Assembly (NCBI GenBank): GCA_012103075.1
Contig: JAAVLQ010000003.1
Coordinates: forward strand, 620,001 to 684,000
DNA from: Brucella cytisi
GTDB lineage: Bacteria > Pseudomonadota > Alphaproteobacteria > Rhizobiales > Rhizobiaceae
Direction of reading: 5' to 3'
DNA length: 64,000 nucleotides
The notes under the pieces are model-generated. The model had not been told where the DNA came from and did not search any database. It was given only the letters and a program-made list of their open reading frames with translations. Made by a program: the position numbers and the translations under genes. Below, piece after piece: positions 21,655 to 31,385 of this stretch. Positions within the stretch are counted from its first letter, which is position 1. Each line of letters begins with the position of its first letter.

Positions 21655-21673
21655 TTAACAGGAGTAAGGCCAA

Positions 21674-21943
21674 ATGAAGCAGGAAAAGGTAGCCACTGAC
21701 ACGGTCATGCATGTTCTCGCCGCTGCTGAAAGAACAGGTCTTATCACTGGCGACAAGACTGATCGTCTATCTGCTCGCGTCAATCATCGTCTCCTTGAAC
21801 AAGCTAAAAAGCGTACTGGCATTAAGAGCAGTACTGCTCTCGTTGAATTTGCTCTCGCATCAATCGCGCTCGAAGACCCCTTCCCTGAGGTCTTCGACAA
21901 GATCAAAGGCACCGTAGACCCTGACATTAAACTAGGGTTCTGA
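21674..21943 (+). CDS. Probable antitoxin of a PIN-domain toxin-antitoxin pair
   Basis: Intact 89-residue protein with a good AGGAG site. The core DRLSARVNHRLLEQAKKRTG, then KSSTALVEFALASIALED, resembles a ribbon-helix-helix or VapB-like DNA-binding strand-helix-helix, preceded by an N-terminal helix (TDTVMHVLAAAERTGLI). The C-terminal tail (FPEVFDKIKGTVDPDIKLGF) could wrap the toxin. It ends 2 nt before the next gene, the usual antitoxin-first order. Named families cannot be assigned with certainty, since the N-terminal 25 residues are unlike the short VapB proteins I know. A perfect inverted repeat lies at its promoter. Confidence 0.65.
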   Translation: MKQEKVATDTVMHVLAAAERTGLITGDKTDRLSARVNHRLLEQAKKRTGIKSSTALVEFALASIALEDPFPEVFDKIKGTVDPDIKLGF

Positions 21944-21945
21944 GC

Positions 21946-22509
21946 ATGCCATCATTCGACATCGCCGGGGCCAGACGTTGGCTCCGGTCTTTTCCCAACA
22001 GGAACATCGCTCGACGCCCTGATACAGAACTCCCTTTCTTCGATAAGGACACGTTAGCCTCGCAAGGGATACTCCTCGATACCTGCGTCTATATCGATCA
22101 AATGCAGGGCAAGCTGCCAGCCGATATTGAGCAATTCCTCGGAAAACGTCACCTGAACCACTCATCTGTGGCCATACAAGAGCTGGCGCACTCAATGGGA
22201 GCACTCGACCCAGCAGATCCCCGCACACCTCGTGTCCAAAAGATCATCTCAGACACTATCGGGGCAATGACTGATCACCGTACTTCTGTGCCAGATGTTG
22301 AAATTCTCGGAAGAGCAGCGATCTTGAACGGAGTCATCTGTCGCCTTCAGCACTATTCAGACGACCAGAAAAGAAAATGCCTTCAAGATTGCACCCTTTA
22401 TCTGCAGGGTTTGAAAAATGGTTTCGTCATTCTGTCAAGGAACGTCAAAGATTTCGACATGTGTCTACAGCTCGTGCCTCAAGGACGAGTAATATTCTAC
22501 AGAGTGTGA
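21946..22509 (+). CDS. PIN-domain (VapC-like) toxin
   Basis: Intact 187-residue protein. The PIN nuclease motif is visible as LLDTCVYIDQMQGKLP (first Asp, about residue 44) and near the end as VILSRNVKDFDMCLQLVPQG (the 'T/S-x-N-x-x-D-F' acidic motif with Asn and Asp). Conserved acidic residues between, for example in VAIQELAHSMGALD (Glu), complete the metal site. VapC toxins cleave tRNA or rRNA; this is expected here but not shown. It is longer than a typical VapC (about 130-140) because of a 40-residue N-terminal extension (ARRWLRSFPNRNIARRPDTE). Start 2 nt after the antitoxin stop. Confidence 0.75.
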   Translation: MPSFDIAGARRWLRSFPNRNIARRPDTELPFFDKDTLASQGILLDTCVYIDQMQGKLPADIEQFLGKRHLNHSSVAIQELAHSMGALDPADPRTPRVQKIISDTIGAMTDHRTSVPDVEILGRAAILNGVICRLQHYSDDQKRKCLQDCTLYLQGLKNGFVILSRNVKDFDMCLQLVPQGRVIFYRV

Positions 22510-22597
22510 TGCCCTATAAGAATAGGGAAAAATAAATTACTATCTGTCATACAATCCGTCCGGTATCTTATAACAATAACTTTTGTTGGATATCGCA

Positions 22598-22890
22598 ATG
22601 ACGTATACAAAGCCTGATATTTTAGTCGCACACCTTAATCGGAAACTTGAAAAAGCTATTCCGCACGCGCCACCTATAGAAAAAGTTGAGTTTTTGACTG
22701 CTGTAATGATCGCCGAGCGCGTGATGCAGGATCAGCTTGGTAGCAACGTCGAACACCTGAATCTTGTAAAAGGATCGTCATTCGAATTCTGGCCATCAAA
22801 TGGCGATACCGAATTTAAAATCATTGCCACCACCGGTCTTAAGGTATTGGATGTTGTGCCATCTCCTAAAGAAGCCGGAAACACCGCGAA
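22598..22890 (+). CDS. Hypothetical protein, probably truncated at a junction
   Basis: From the ATG at 22598 the frame reads TYTKPDILVAHLNRKLEKAI and KVEFLTAVMIAERVMQDQLG, helical and protein-like, then runs through PSPKEAGNTAND. Around 22890 the meaningful frame changes: downstream text in this frame is meaningless, while a different frame becomes an oxidoreductase. I do not recognise the family. It looks like the 5' part of a gene fused by rearrangement to the oxidoreductase remnant. Confidence 0.4.
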
Positions 22891-23415
22891 CGACAGTTCT
22901 CACGTAAGCTCATGGTTACCGGCTTCTTTTTACATCACTGCGTCCACTATATGGACCTCGTTTCCCATCTTGTTTCTCCCGTTCGCACACTCACTGCCAA
23001 GAAAGTTGAAAAGGAACCGGGCAAACTTCTCATCCACACATCGTTTGATTTCGAATGTGGAGCCATCGGTACAATCGCAATGGGAACCATTCAGTCGCGT
23101 GGTACACCGGTTGAGCGTATCGAGTTGATGGGTGATCATCAGCGTATCGAAGTAGACGACGTTATTGACGTGCGGTGGCACCGCAATCCGGCCTTTAAGA
23201 TCGATTATCCAAAAGCCACTCTTTCAGGTGATTGCGATACGCTGACAGGGAAACCGAACTTCACGGCAGCCGCAAATGAAGATCCGAAAGGCTATCATTC
23301 GTTGCTCGCGGACGTGGTTCCAGTTAAAGCTGAGGACACTGCCGTGCCGAATATTGCGGACGGTGTTATAGCCATGGAGCGGTTGGAAGCCATGCGGTCG
23401 AGTATTGGCGTCTAG
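22891..23415 (+). pseudogene. C-terminal remnant of a Gfo/Idh/MocA-family oxidoreductase
   Basis: About 175 codons read as the C-terminal domain of a sugar/inositol-type NAD(P) oxidoreductase: VHYMDLVSHLVSPVRTLTAK, IHTSFDFECGAIGTIAMGTI and PNIADGVIAMERLEAMRSSI. The latter matches the usual end (ADGxxxMxxLEAxxxSxxxG). The Rossmann domain with the nucleotide-binding GxGxxG is missing. It starts at the same point where the hypothetical gene loses sense, so it is a truncated remnant. The UgpC-type ATPase remnant at 21268-21360 often neighbours such oxidoreductases, so one sugar locus may have been disrupted here. Confidence 0.62.
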
Positions 23416-23734
23416 CATAAGACTTTATCGCTGCCGCTTGCAGGATTTAAAATTTTGACACAAGACACGTCAACAGCTTTGCTTGCGAAGTGTCTCGGAC
23501 CGCACATAAAAATGCGCCCGCGAAATGCTGGGACCTGATCCAGCCATCTGTTTACCAGTAAACAATGTGCGAAACTCAATACCGGATCGGGTCGATTGCA
23601 TGAAATGCGTAAAGGGTGCCATTTCATGGGAAAGGATCCACTCCATTTCGAGTGAAACCAGTATTCGCCATACTTCATTTACCCACCCGTCTTGTTAGCG
23701 AAACCACGGCGAAAACATAGCAGCAGGATTGCGA
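23416..23734. other. Intergenic stretch, nothing recognised
   Basis: About 320 bases between the oxidoreductase remnant and the end of the first MFS gene of the next module, both transcribed toward it. A short minus-strand frame lacks protein character, and no clear terminator hairpin with a T-run was found. Confidence 0.4.
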
Positions 23735-25071
23735 TCATTCACTGGTTGCAGCTCGCGGTTCCTTCGCCGGAACCGGCTGCCTGTTTTTAAAACCGGCGAT
23801 CTTGATTAGTGACGCCAGCAATCCGACCAGAGCTAAAGCACTTGCCGGTACCAGCATAGCCGCGACAGGCGTCCCGACCGCACTGGCTACCCATGGCATG
23901 AGGTTCTGGGCTATGAACCCGCCTAGATTACCAATAGTACTTATTGCTGCGATTGCCATGGCTACACGCTGTCCGGAGAAGAAAAGTGACGGCAAAACCA
24001 AAGGCAGGGAAAGAGCAATGATATGCAGGGTGTGCCGATGGACATTGCAACCATACGCATCCAGTTCTCAGACAGCGCGGTGCTTAGATAAAAGCAGATA
24101 ACTCCAAGACAGGAAATAGCGATCATTGCGGTGAGAACTGTCTTTTCCTTTGCGCAAGTGGCGTGGCACCAGAACCAGAGCAAAAGCCCCTATAACCCAT
24201 GGTATCGCGCTAAGAAGACCGTTTTCAGTTCCCGACACGCCAAATCCGCGCACCACAGTTGGTAGCCAATAGATTACGCCATAAAGTGATGCCGGGATGA
24301 GCATGTAGATGATGGCGAGAAGAAGCACGCGTCGATCCCAAATGACAGCAAGCGGATTGCCGTGCTGTCCATCCGGGGTTTCTTGTCCGAGCCGTTTCTG
24401 CAGCCACTTTCGCTCCGAGGTGGAAATGAATTTTGCATCGTCGGGCCCATTCGGCAGATAGATAAGAACGAGTGGGGTCAACAGGACCGCCGGAAGCCCC
24501 GTGGCGAGAAATACCCACTGCCACCCAGCAAAACCTAGAAAGCCATCGAGATCGAGCAAGAAGCCGCTGACGAGAGAACCAAACAGGTTTCCGAATGCAC
24601 TGCCCAAGGTCAGAAAGCCAAGAACGCGAGCGCGGTATTCCTTTGGGAAACCACAAGGTGAAGTAATAGATTATCCCCGGATAGGCTCCAGCCTCTGCAC
24701 ATCCGATCAGAAAGCGGAAGGCCGCAAAAGGCTACCTGACGTTACCGGGCCGTGGCAATTGTCAAAAGCCCCCAAGTCAGAAGAATTCGAGCCAGCCACA
24801 GCCGTGCGCCAAAACGGTTGACAGCGTAAGCGCTTGGAATCTCAAGCGCCAGATACCCAATGAAGAACAGAGACGAAGCAAGTCCGTAAAGTTGTTCCGT
24901 CATGTCCAGAGCGGACACCATTTGCAGTTTTGCGAATCCTACATTGGCGCGGTCGATAATCGCTATCAAATAAATAAAGACGACGAGCGGTACGATCCGC
25001 CGGGTAATTCGCTGAAAAAGCTTTTTCTCGTCGGTCGCATATATCCCGTGTGCCACGCTCACTCTCCCCAT
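23735..25071 (-). pseudogene. MFS transporter (ACS/anion:cation symporter type), at least four frameshifts
   Basis: Twelve-helix transporter of the anion:cation symporter branch, which imports sugar acids or carboxylates. N-terminus: RIVPLVVFIYLIAIIDRANV and FAKLQMVSALDMTEQLYGLA, followed by SLFFIGYLALEIPSAYAVNR, all typical of ACS members. Later pieces are LFGSLVSGFLLDLDGFLGFA, WQWVFLATGLPAVLLTPLVL and IDWLP-like IYWLPTVVRGFGVSG. The end reads SGQRVAMAIAAISTIGNLGG and NLMPWVASAVGTPVAAMLVP. Breaks near 24770, 24630, 24130 and 24000. About 445 residues restored. Last gene of the leftward module, 19 nt after the DHODH-like gene. Confidence 0.78.
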
Positions 25072-25090
25072 TCCGCCAGTCGCCGCTGGA

Positions 25091-26138
25091 TTACTGTGGT
25101 ATATGATTGCGCCAGTTGTCCCGACGTTCTTGCATCTGCGCAAAACTCTTGCGGTTGTCAGCAGCCTTGCCGACAAGTTCGCACGCCGTTAGTCCCTTGT
25201 GGTCCAGATATTCTCCAAGTTCGGCAACTGCGCTTTCCAGCACACTGAAACCGCGCAGCATGACCTGCGACGACATTTCAACGGCGCTGGCGCCCGCCAG
25301 CATCATCCGCGCTATGTCGAGACCGGACTGGGCACCATTTGTCCCAATCAAGGGTTTTTCAGTGCCAAGCTTGTTGCGGGTAAGGGCCAGCCAATGGCAG
25401 GTTAAAGGCAAATGCCACGTTCCACCAACGCCAAGCGAAGTATCGAGAACCGGCTTGTGTGTCTCAATATCAGGGATCATTCCCGGGAGACGGCCTGCCA
25501 TTACGACAGCATTACCGCCTGCCTCAAATGCTGCATCAGCAAGGTCAGGAACACGCTCACTTTGTCCGGTGATTTTTATCCAGAGCGGAATAGTTATGAC
25601 CGAACGCACTGCATTAACGATATTTGTAATACGTGCGGGATCAAGTTCAGTCGATACCGCACCCTTCGCTGCCCGGGCTGGCATAAGGTGTACCAATGTT
25701 GAGTTCCAGCACGCGCAAGCCGGCGGTTTCTATCTGCTTTGCCATGGTGACGGCATGCTCCAGATCGGCGAGGATCAGGCTCGCAACAACGACGGCGTCG
25801 TCCTTGCTTGCTTCGTGATCAAGCCGGGCAGTTTGTTCGCCGGGCGTCGAAGGGCTGGGGTGTCAGACCAGAACGGCATGCGATAAATGCATTTCGCGGT
25901 GCTGATTCATTCCGTGCAATACGCTCCCAGTTTTCATCAAGAACCGCATACTCGGCCTGTTGTAGCTGCACGCGGGCGGCCGGGATTCATTGGTGGATTT
26001 GACGACGACTGCTCCCGCTCCCGCCTTGATTGCGCGTCGAACACCTTCAGCATCAATCAGATGTTCTGCCGACCCTGCGATGACCGGGTTCTTCAAAAGA
26101 ACTGTACCAATCCGCGTTTCCAGTCGTGCTTTTGACAT
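25091..26138 (-). pseudogene. Dihydroorotate-dehydrogenase-like flavoprotein, two or more frameshifts
   Basis: FMN-dependent TIM-barrel protein related to class 1 DHODH and dihydropyrimidine dehydrogenases. N-terminus: RIGTVLLKNPVIAGSAEHLI, with AGAGAVVVKST, the classic early strand. The middle has LELNIGTPYA (substrate Asn motif) just before a break near 25690, then IPLWIKITGQ with the conserved Lys. The phosphate-binding end is PLIGTNGAQSGLDIARMMLA and GASAVEMSSQVMLRG. Further breaks lie at about 25860-25920. About 345 residues restored. Sitting in a catabolic set with an aldolase and a cupin, it is unlikely to serve pyrimidine synthesis; reduction or oxidation of the module's substrate is inferred. 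Confidence 0.75.
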
Positions 26139-26208
26139 GATGTTCCATTTCTTTTTGCAGCCTTCCACCATTCCTCGGATGGAAGTTCAACGTACCAGAA
26201 TGCTCTTT

Positions 26209-27119
26209 TCAGCTCTCATTTTGTGGCAACGGATAATCGTCCGCATTCAGGACCCAACCGGCTTTGAGCGAAAAATCCATGCGAGGCGGGCAGAAAATAT
26301 CTACCGTGTCGTTCTGATCTTCGCTTGTCGCCCCGGTCGTATGAATGACCGGAGGCGGAATGACGAGAGCCGAAGGCGAACCGACCTCGATTGCCTTGTC
26401 CTGTTGCCAATCCCCATGTCAGTGGTCCGGGGCCAGCGCAGGTGGTGGGTGAAGCGACCGGCCATTGCCAGTGAACATTGTTCGAAATCATCGTGGTGAT
26501 GTGGCGACATCTTTGCCGGATCGCGTGGTCCAATCTGAGCTGGAAGAGCGTTGACCATGAATGTCGTGCAGCGAAAAAATTCGACCGAAACGGCCCGGTT
26601 CATCGGGAACAGCCAGTGAATAGGAACGTACTTTCCAGCCGCCAGCAGGCTCGGGCCGAGACTGGAAAGGCGGAATATGGTTGCGAGGCCGGTCGTAGGC
26701 ACGCGCATTTGATGCCATTTCCACAAGGTCTTTAGAGGCAACTGTGAAAAGCCGCACCGCGCTTCCCGCTTTCTGAAAAGTGATGCGGCTATCCCCGTGT
26801 GGAATAAATGTGATGGAATTGCCTGCTACCTTTGTTGTCACACTTTCCCATTCAACCGTGGCGGTTTGGTTCGTGTCCACGAGATAAAGGACATATTCAT
26901 CGCTCTGACTTTCACGTGCCAACACCGCTCCCGGTTCAATCTCCGAATAGGCGAGGACGAAATTAAATCCACGCAAGAACCATGTTCGCTCCCCGGGAGC
27001 CGTATGGTCAGGAGCCGAGGCATAAAACTCGGCCAATTGTTCTTCGGCTATAAGCCCGGTGGGATTTGGTTTGGATGTAGCTGCAAAAGGTCTGCCCGCG
27101 GATCCTTGTCCTTGAACAT
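26209..27119 (-). pseudogene. Cupin-domain protein, three or more frameshifts
   Basis: Small-molecule-binding or -modifying beta-barrel protein. Restored start ATG at 27119 (MFKDKDPRADLLQLHPNQIP) lies 12 nt after the aldolase stop. The frame breaks near 27045 and continues as APGERTWFLRGFNFVLAYSE, GNSITFIPHGDSRITFQKAG and VRLFTVASKDLVEMA. After breaks near 26560 and 26340 it holds a His cluster (MSPHHHDDFEQCSLAMAGRF), the metal-binding cupin motif in a second barrel, and ends SLKAGWVLNADDYPLPQNES. About 300 residues, so a bicupin is likely. Its reaction is unknown; a metal-dependent dioxygenase, isomerase or lyase is possible. Confidence 0.65.
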
Positions 27120-27130
27120 CTGATTTCCTT

Positions 27131-27906
27131 TCATTCCTTGGCTATTGCCAGCATTTGCGAGGCTGATTTGCGCAGCAGCGCCTGATCTGATCCGCACACA
27201 AAGACGGAGACGCCAAGCTCGTGCCAGCGCGCGACGTCGGCGGCATTGCCGACAAACAGCCCGACAGCCACACCCGCTTTTTTCCTGCATAGATAACCCG
27301 TTTGATGGCAGCATCGAGCTCCGCCGATGGAAAACTTACGCCCATGGATTGTGAGAGATCCGCAGGGCCGACGAAAAGCACATCAACTTCGGGTTCCTGT
27401 GCGATTTCATCCAGACGATCCAGCGCCGCATGATCCTCGATTTGCGCCATCACTACGCTTTGCGCATCACAATGGGCTCGATATTCCGCGATGCCATAAC
27501 CACCATAGTTACCAGCGCGTGGCGACGGTGAAAGGCCACGTTTGCCCCGGGAAAACCGGACTGCATCGCAGACCGCGGCAGCATGTACCGCGTCCATGAC
27601 ATGAGGAACCATGACACCGTCGAGGCCAAGATCGAGAAGCGGCGCAATCCAGTCGGTGGCATTGCCCCACCGACGGGAAAGAAGTGGCAACCCGACCGCT
27701 CGCCCGGCAAGCGCCAGAATATCCATCTGGGCAATACTGATGGGGGCGTGTTCCTGATCAACGATTGCGAAATCGAGTCCCGCCAAGCCGAGAATTTCGA
27801 CGATATGGGGTGCGGGAGTTTTTTATGAAACTGCCAACAAGCAGTTCACCGTTCCTGATACGAGACCGCAAGCTTGCTCGGATTTTTTACCTGAAAGCTC
27901 TTTCAC
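27131..27906 (-). pseudogene. HpcH/HpaI-family aldolase, frameshifts at both ends
   Basis: Metal-dependent class II aldolase that makes or splits pyruvate or a 2-keto acid from an aldehyde. GTG at 27906 has AAGGA upstream; restored text is LRSRIRNGELLVGSFIK, then TPAPHIVEILGLAGLDFAIV (breaks near 27880 and 27825). The core shows DQEHAPISIAQMDILALAGR, the metal/pyruvate motif VVMAQIEDHAALDRLDEIAQ (Glu) and VDVLFVGPADLSQSMG (Asp). A break near 27290 precedes the end GVSVFVCGSDQALLRKSA. About 255 residues, typical. It lies between an MFS gene (12-nt gap) and the cupin gene, giving the module its C-C cleavage step. Confidence 0.82.
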
Positions 27907-27917
27907 CTGACACGTCC

Positions 27918-29229
27918 TTAAATTGTTTGTGTTTCAGGGGCGTTGCCGGCTGCACGGCCTTCGTTACCCGTAATCGGGTTATCGTCGTCAAAGCTCAGAT
28001 CGCGACCGTTGGTTTCTGGAAGAAGTGCCACGGCCACAAGGACGAAGATGTAGGCCAGCATTGCGCATAGAGCCATTGCGTCCCGTAAAGGCAGGAAACT
28101 GCCCGTTGCCATCATGCCGACAATTGCCGGGCCGAAAGCCCCCGCCGCGCGACCGAAATTGTAGCAAAAGGCCTGTCCGTTACCGCGGATGGTATTGGGG
28201 AAGAGCTCTGTGAAGTAAGGTCCAAGCGCGGCATAGATCCCAAGCAGGGAAAATCCGAGCATGAAATTGATCACAAGGGGAGAGAACGCCCATCGGCGGG
28301 GTATAAAGAAAGATGGGAATGATGATCCAGTTCATCAGTGTAAACAGGAAGAAATTACGGCGTCGACCGACCAGATCGCAAAAGATAGGCTGCAATGATA
28401 TAACCTATGAATGAGCCAAACGTCATGACAAAGACATAGTAACCAACGGTGACCGACGAAATCTGGTAATGCGATTTGAGGAAAGTTGGTAGCCAGATGA
28501 GGATTGAAAATCCTCCACCCTGAATGCCAAGCGCCAGCAATGAACACAGGATTGTTGTCTTCAGATAGCGGGGATGAAAAATCACAAAAGGACTGATCTT
28601 CTCTCCACGGTCGGCAAGCGCCTTGCGTGTCTTGAGGAAAACTTCCGGTTCATCGACGCCACGCAACCCCCAGAACACCCAGAATGCAGGCAGTGCGCCG
28701 ATCCAGAACATCCAGCGCCGGGCATTTTCGGGCGGCATGGTTGCAAACAGGACTGACGAGAGCAACGCCGCAAAGCCATAGCCGACAGCGTAGGCGCTCT
28801 GCACATTGCCGACAGCTTTGCCGCGATAGGCCGGGCGGATTACTTCGCCCATCAGCACTGCACCTGCCGCCCACTCACCGCCGAAGCCAATGCCTGACAG
28901 AATGCGTGCGACGAGCAACTGTTCGTAGGAATTGGCAAAGCCACTGGCAATCGTGAAGACTGTGAACCATGCGATCGCAATTTTCATGACTGTCACGCGA
29001 CCAATGCGATCGCACATGATGCCCGCGATCCAGCCGCCGATTGATGACGAGATTAGAGCCGATGTGCCAAGCCAGCCAGCCTCACTGTTGGTAATTGCCC
29101 ATAACGCCACCAGCGTCGGGATCAAAAGCTGAATAGCTGCGTGTCGAGAGCATCTGTTGCCCAACCCACATAGCAAGCGTGAAAGGTCTGTCGTTCCCGA
29201 GCATTAAGCTCGCGATACCATTGAAACAT
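27918..29229 (-). pseudogene. MFS transporter (sugar/carboxylate porter), several frameshifts
   Basis: Major facilitator protein. Start ATG at 29229 after GGGAGGACAAC; the N-terminus FQWYRELNARERQTFHACYV, then GWATDALDTQLFSF, is the typical 'D-x-x-D' first helix of sialate/aromatic-acid-type carriers. A break near 29125 leads to LIPTLVALWAITNSEAGWLG, IAGIMCDRIGRVTVMKIAIA (loop 2-3 motif), SGIGFGGEWAAGAVLMGEVI and YRGKAVGNVQSAYAVGYGFA. Breaks near 28375 and 28290 precede the last helices (YFTELFPNTIRGNGQAFCYN, AGAFGPAIVGMMAT). About 435 residues restored. The second importer of the module, next to the aldolase. Confidence 0.8.
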
Positions 29230-29328
29230 GTTGTCCTCCCATAGCCCGGGTTTATTGCACCCGGCTGTTCCCTAAGGCGATTATTCACCCTGACCCTCCT
29301 CGCCCGGTACGCTCGAGCCACCGGTTGC

Positions 29329-30249
29329 TCAGCAGTTCAGTCCGAGAACATCGGCTGCGTTCTGCGCCACCATGTCGTGGATATCTCCATCGCGGTAACC
29401 GAGCTCAAGACAGGTCGCGACGCCACGGCGAAAACCGTCAAGCGGGCTGTAGGTTCCAACCTGCCCGAGGTCCGAACAAAGAATGGTGCGAGACGTTCCG
29501 ACGGCATCGATATGCGACCTGAAATCCTGCCTGTTGCGCGTTTGAAACTTCGAACCGTCCAAAAAAAGCCAGAGAATGTTCGACATAGGCTCCCATGTCG
29601 GCAATCTCGCGGGCATCCTCCGGTGTGGCGCCCACGATGTCTTCGGGGTGGGTGAAGACCGGGCGTTTGACGCCACGCTTCCGCGCTTCGGCGAAGACGG
29701 TCCCGTCTCCGAAACATGGATATGTCCGCTTGCAAGAACCATGTCGTTGGCTGCGATCACATCAAGAACATCGAGAAGTTCCGGCAGCATTTTGCCGCCC
29801 GCATCAAAAAGCGGCACGGCAGTTGCCGGGCGCATCTTCTGGGTGGAGGCCGGGTGCGCCCAACCCGATGTTTTTCCCAGCGGAGATGGTTTTCTGCGGC
29901 CAGTGTTGGAAGCCATACGATTTTTCCCACCTAGCGCCGCGGTATGTTCGACCGCATAAGGATTAAGCCCACCGACCACATTATTGAGCACAATGCTCGA
30001 ATAGATCTGCGTTGTCAGTGCCGGATGATGCTTTCGGATCAACTGTGCCGCTACGACGCCAGAATAATCATGATCCTTGGTAACAGCCGCGATGAAGCCA
30101 GCCTCTGACAACTGACGCGCCAGTTCGAGATGGTCCAGAGCCCGCGGAGCGATCGACGGTCCGCTATGGACATGCGGATCAACGCCGCCTCGCAGAATAT
30201 CATTGATCTGATGGTGAATCTCATCAATTGCCGCGTCAGCGATCGTCAT
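29329..30249 (-). CDS. DUF6282-like metal-dependent hydrolase, open frame with compensating shifts
   Basis: Amidohydrolase-like protein. Start ATG at 30249 after GAGGAGGATGG. The N-terminus shows ILRGGVDPHVHSGPSIAPRA, where H-x-H is the first metal ligand pair of the amidohydrolase superfamily. It continues with SEAGFIAAVTKDHDYSG, MVLASGHIHVSET and ILCSDLGQVGTYSPLDGFRR. The end is DMVAQNAADVLGLNC, like DUF6282 proteins. The frame stays open, but two segments (about 29890-29935 and 29600-29730) read as nonsense while another frame there gives family text (KRGVKRPVFTHPEDIVGATP), so paired indels restored the frame by chance. 306 residues. First gene of the leftward module, probably ring- or lactone-opening. 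Confidence 0.7.
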   Translation of the reverse strand: MTIADAAIDEIHHQINDILRGGVDPHVHSGPSIAPRALDHLELARQLSEAGFIAAVTKDHDYSGVVAAQLIRKHHPALTTQIYSSIVLNNVVGGLNPYAVEHTAALGGKNRMASNTGRRKPSPLGKTSGWAHPASTQKMRPATAVPLFDAGGKMLPELLDVLDVIAANDMVLASGHIHVSETGPSSPKRGSVASNARSSPTPKTSWAPHRRMPARLPTWEPMSNILWLFLDGSKFQTRNRQDFRSHIDAVGTSRTILCSDLGQVGTYSPLDGFRRGVATCLELGYRDGDIHDMVAQNAADVLGLNC

Positions 30250-30353
30250 TCCATCCTCCTCACCGAAAGCCGCGCCAGCTGAAATGCCAGATGATCGGAC
30301 CTTCGTCGATAATTGAACGCCGCACGAATGAAGCGCAGCTTGCATTCTCTATT

Positions 30354-30370
30354 GTTCCGTTCAGCGGAAC
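30354..30370. promoter_or_regulatory. Inverted repeat in divergent promoter, probable IclR operator
   Basis: GTTCCG and CGGAAC form perfect 6-bp arms around 5 nt (TTCAG). It lies between the divergent DUF6282 and IclR genes, about 105 nt before the former and 200 nt before the latter. A TTCCG-N5-CGGAA palindrome is the form expected for IclR-family sites. Binding is inferred. Confidence 0.55.
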
Positions 30371-30569
30371 CTTGTTCTGTTTTTATCAACCAATCGGCTA
30401 TCTGTGTCAAGCGGCGTGATCATGCGAACTCTTCGCCTGACGATGAACAGGAAGTAAAACGCATTGGAGGCTTGAGCGTGCACAAAGCGATTGGACGACC
30501 GGTCCGGTTGTTTTCATGGCGAGAATCGCTCTGTATAAACCGGTAATGAATGTCGATTGAGGAGCTGGC

Positions 30570-31355
30570 ATGGTCGATGACGATGAAAAAGACGGTGGCA
30601 GCCTTCAGTCCGTCGTTCTAACAATGCAAGTATTGGAACAGGTCGTCCGCACACCTAAAGGCGTCGGTGTCACCAGCCTTGCCAAAACATTGGGTACCAG
30701 CAAAAGCCGCATTCATCGACATTTGCAGACACTTGTTCGTCAGGGCTATGTGTTTCAGCACGAGGATTCGGAGCGTTATGAAGTCGGTCACAAATTGGTT
30801 TCGTTGGTACAATCCGTGTCTGATAATTCGGGTATGGTGCACGCCGCCTACGATCCACTTCTCGAACTTCGTGATGCGCTTGGCCATTCCGCCGTCGCTT
30901 CTCAGCTGACACCGGAAGGGATGCTGGTCATCGCGACTGTTCCCGGACGCTCACCAATCGAAATTGGCGTACGCGTGGGGTCACTGTTGTCTTTCCACAG
31001 CTCTGCGCAAGGTAAAGTTGCAGCCGCGTTCTCGTCAGAGGCCTTTCAATCCCGCGTTCTTGCACGGCAACTCGAAGCCTTCACGCCCTCAACAATTATT
31101 GAGCCTGCCGTGCTGAAAAAGGAATTTGCCGAGATCAGGCGACGAGGCTGGGCAATCGCGCCTCATGAAACGGCTCTCGGATTGAACACACTTGCAAGCC
31201 CGGTATTCGACGCATCGGGTATGGTGTGCGGGGCAACAGGCATTGTTGACATGGTGCAATCAGTCGGAGAAGTGCCGACCGACGAGCAAATAGCCCGAAC
31301 TATCAAGGCTGCCCGAAAAATCTCGGAGCGCCTCGGATATCAGGTAAAGCACTAG
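30570..31355 (+). CDS. IclR-family transcriptional regulator
   Basis: Intact 261-residue regulator. HTH: LQSVVLTMQVLEQVVRTPKG, VTSLAKTLGTSKSRIHRHLQ and TLVRQGYVFQHEDSERYEVG. The effector domain has YDPLLELRDALGHSAVASQL, RVGSLLSFHSSAQGKVAAAF and RRRGWAIAPHETALGLNTLA. A GAGGAGCTGGC site precedes the ATG. It belongs to a different branch from the IclR proteins at 972 and 38349. Divergent from the DUF6282/MFS/aldolase/cupin/DHODH-like/MFS genes with a palindrome between, it is their likely regulator. Confidence 0.9.
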   Translation: MVDDDEKDGGSLQSVVLTMQVLEQVVRTPKGVGVTSLAKTLGTSKSRIHRHLQTLVRQGYVFQHEDSERYEVGHKLVSLVQSVSDNSGMVHAAYDPLLELRDALGHSAVASQLTPEGMLVIATVPGRSPIEIGVRVGSLLSFHSSAQGKVAAAFSSEAFQSRVLARQLEAFTPSTIIEPAVLKKEFAEIRRRGWAIAPHETALGLNTLASPVFDASGMVCGATGIVDMVQSVGEVPTDEQIARTIKAARKISERLGYQVKH

Positions 31356-31385
31356 CGGTAGGCACAGAAATATACACGAGTAACA

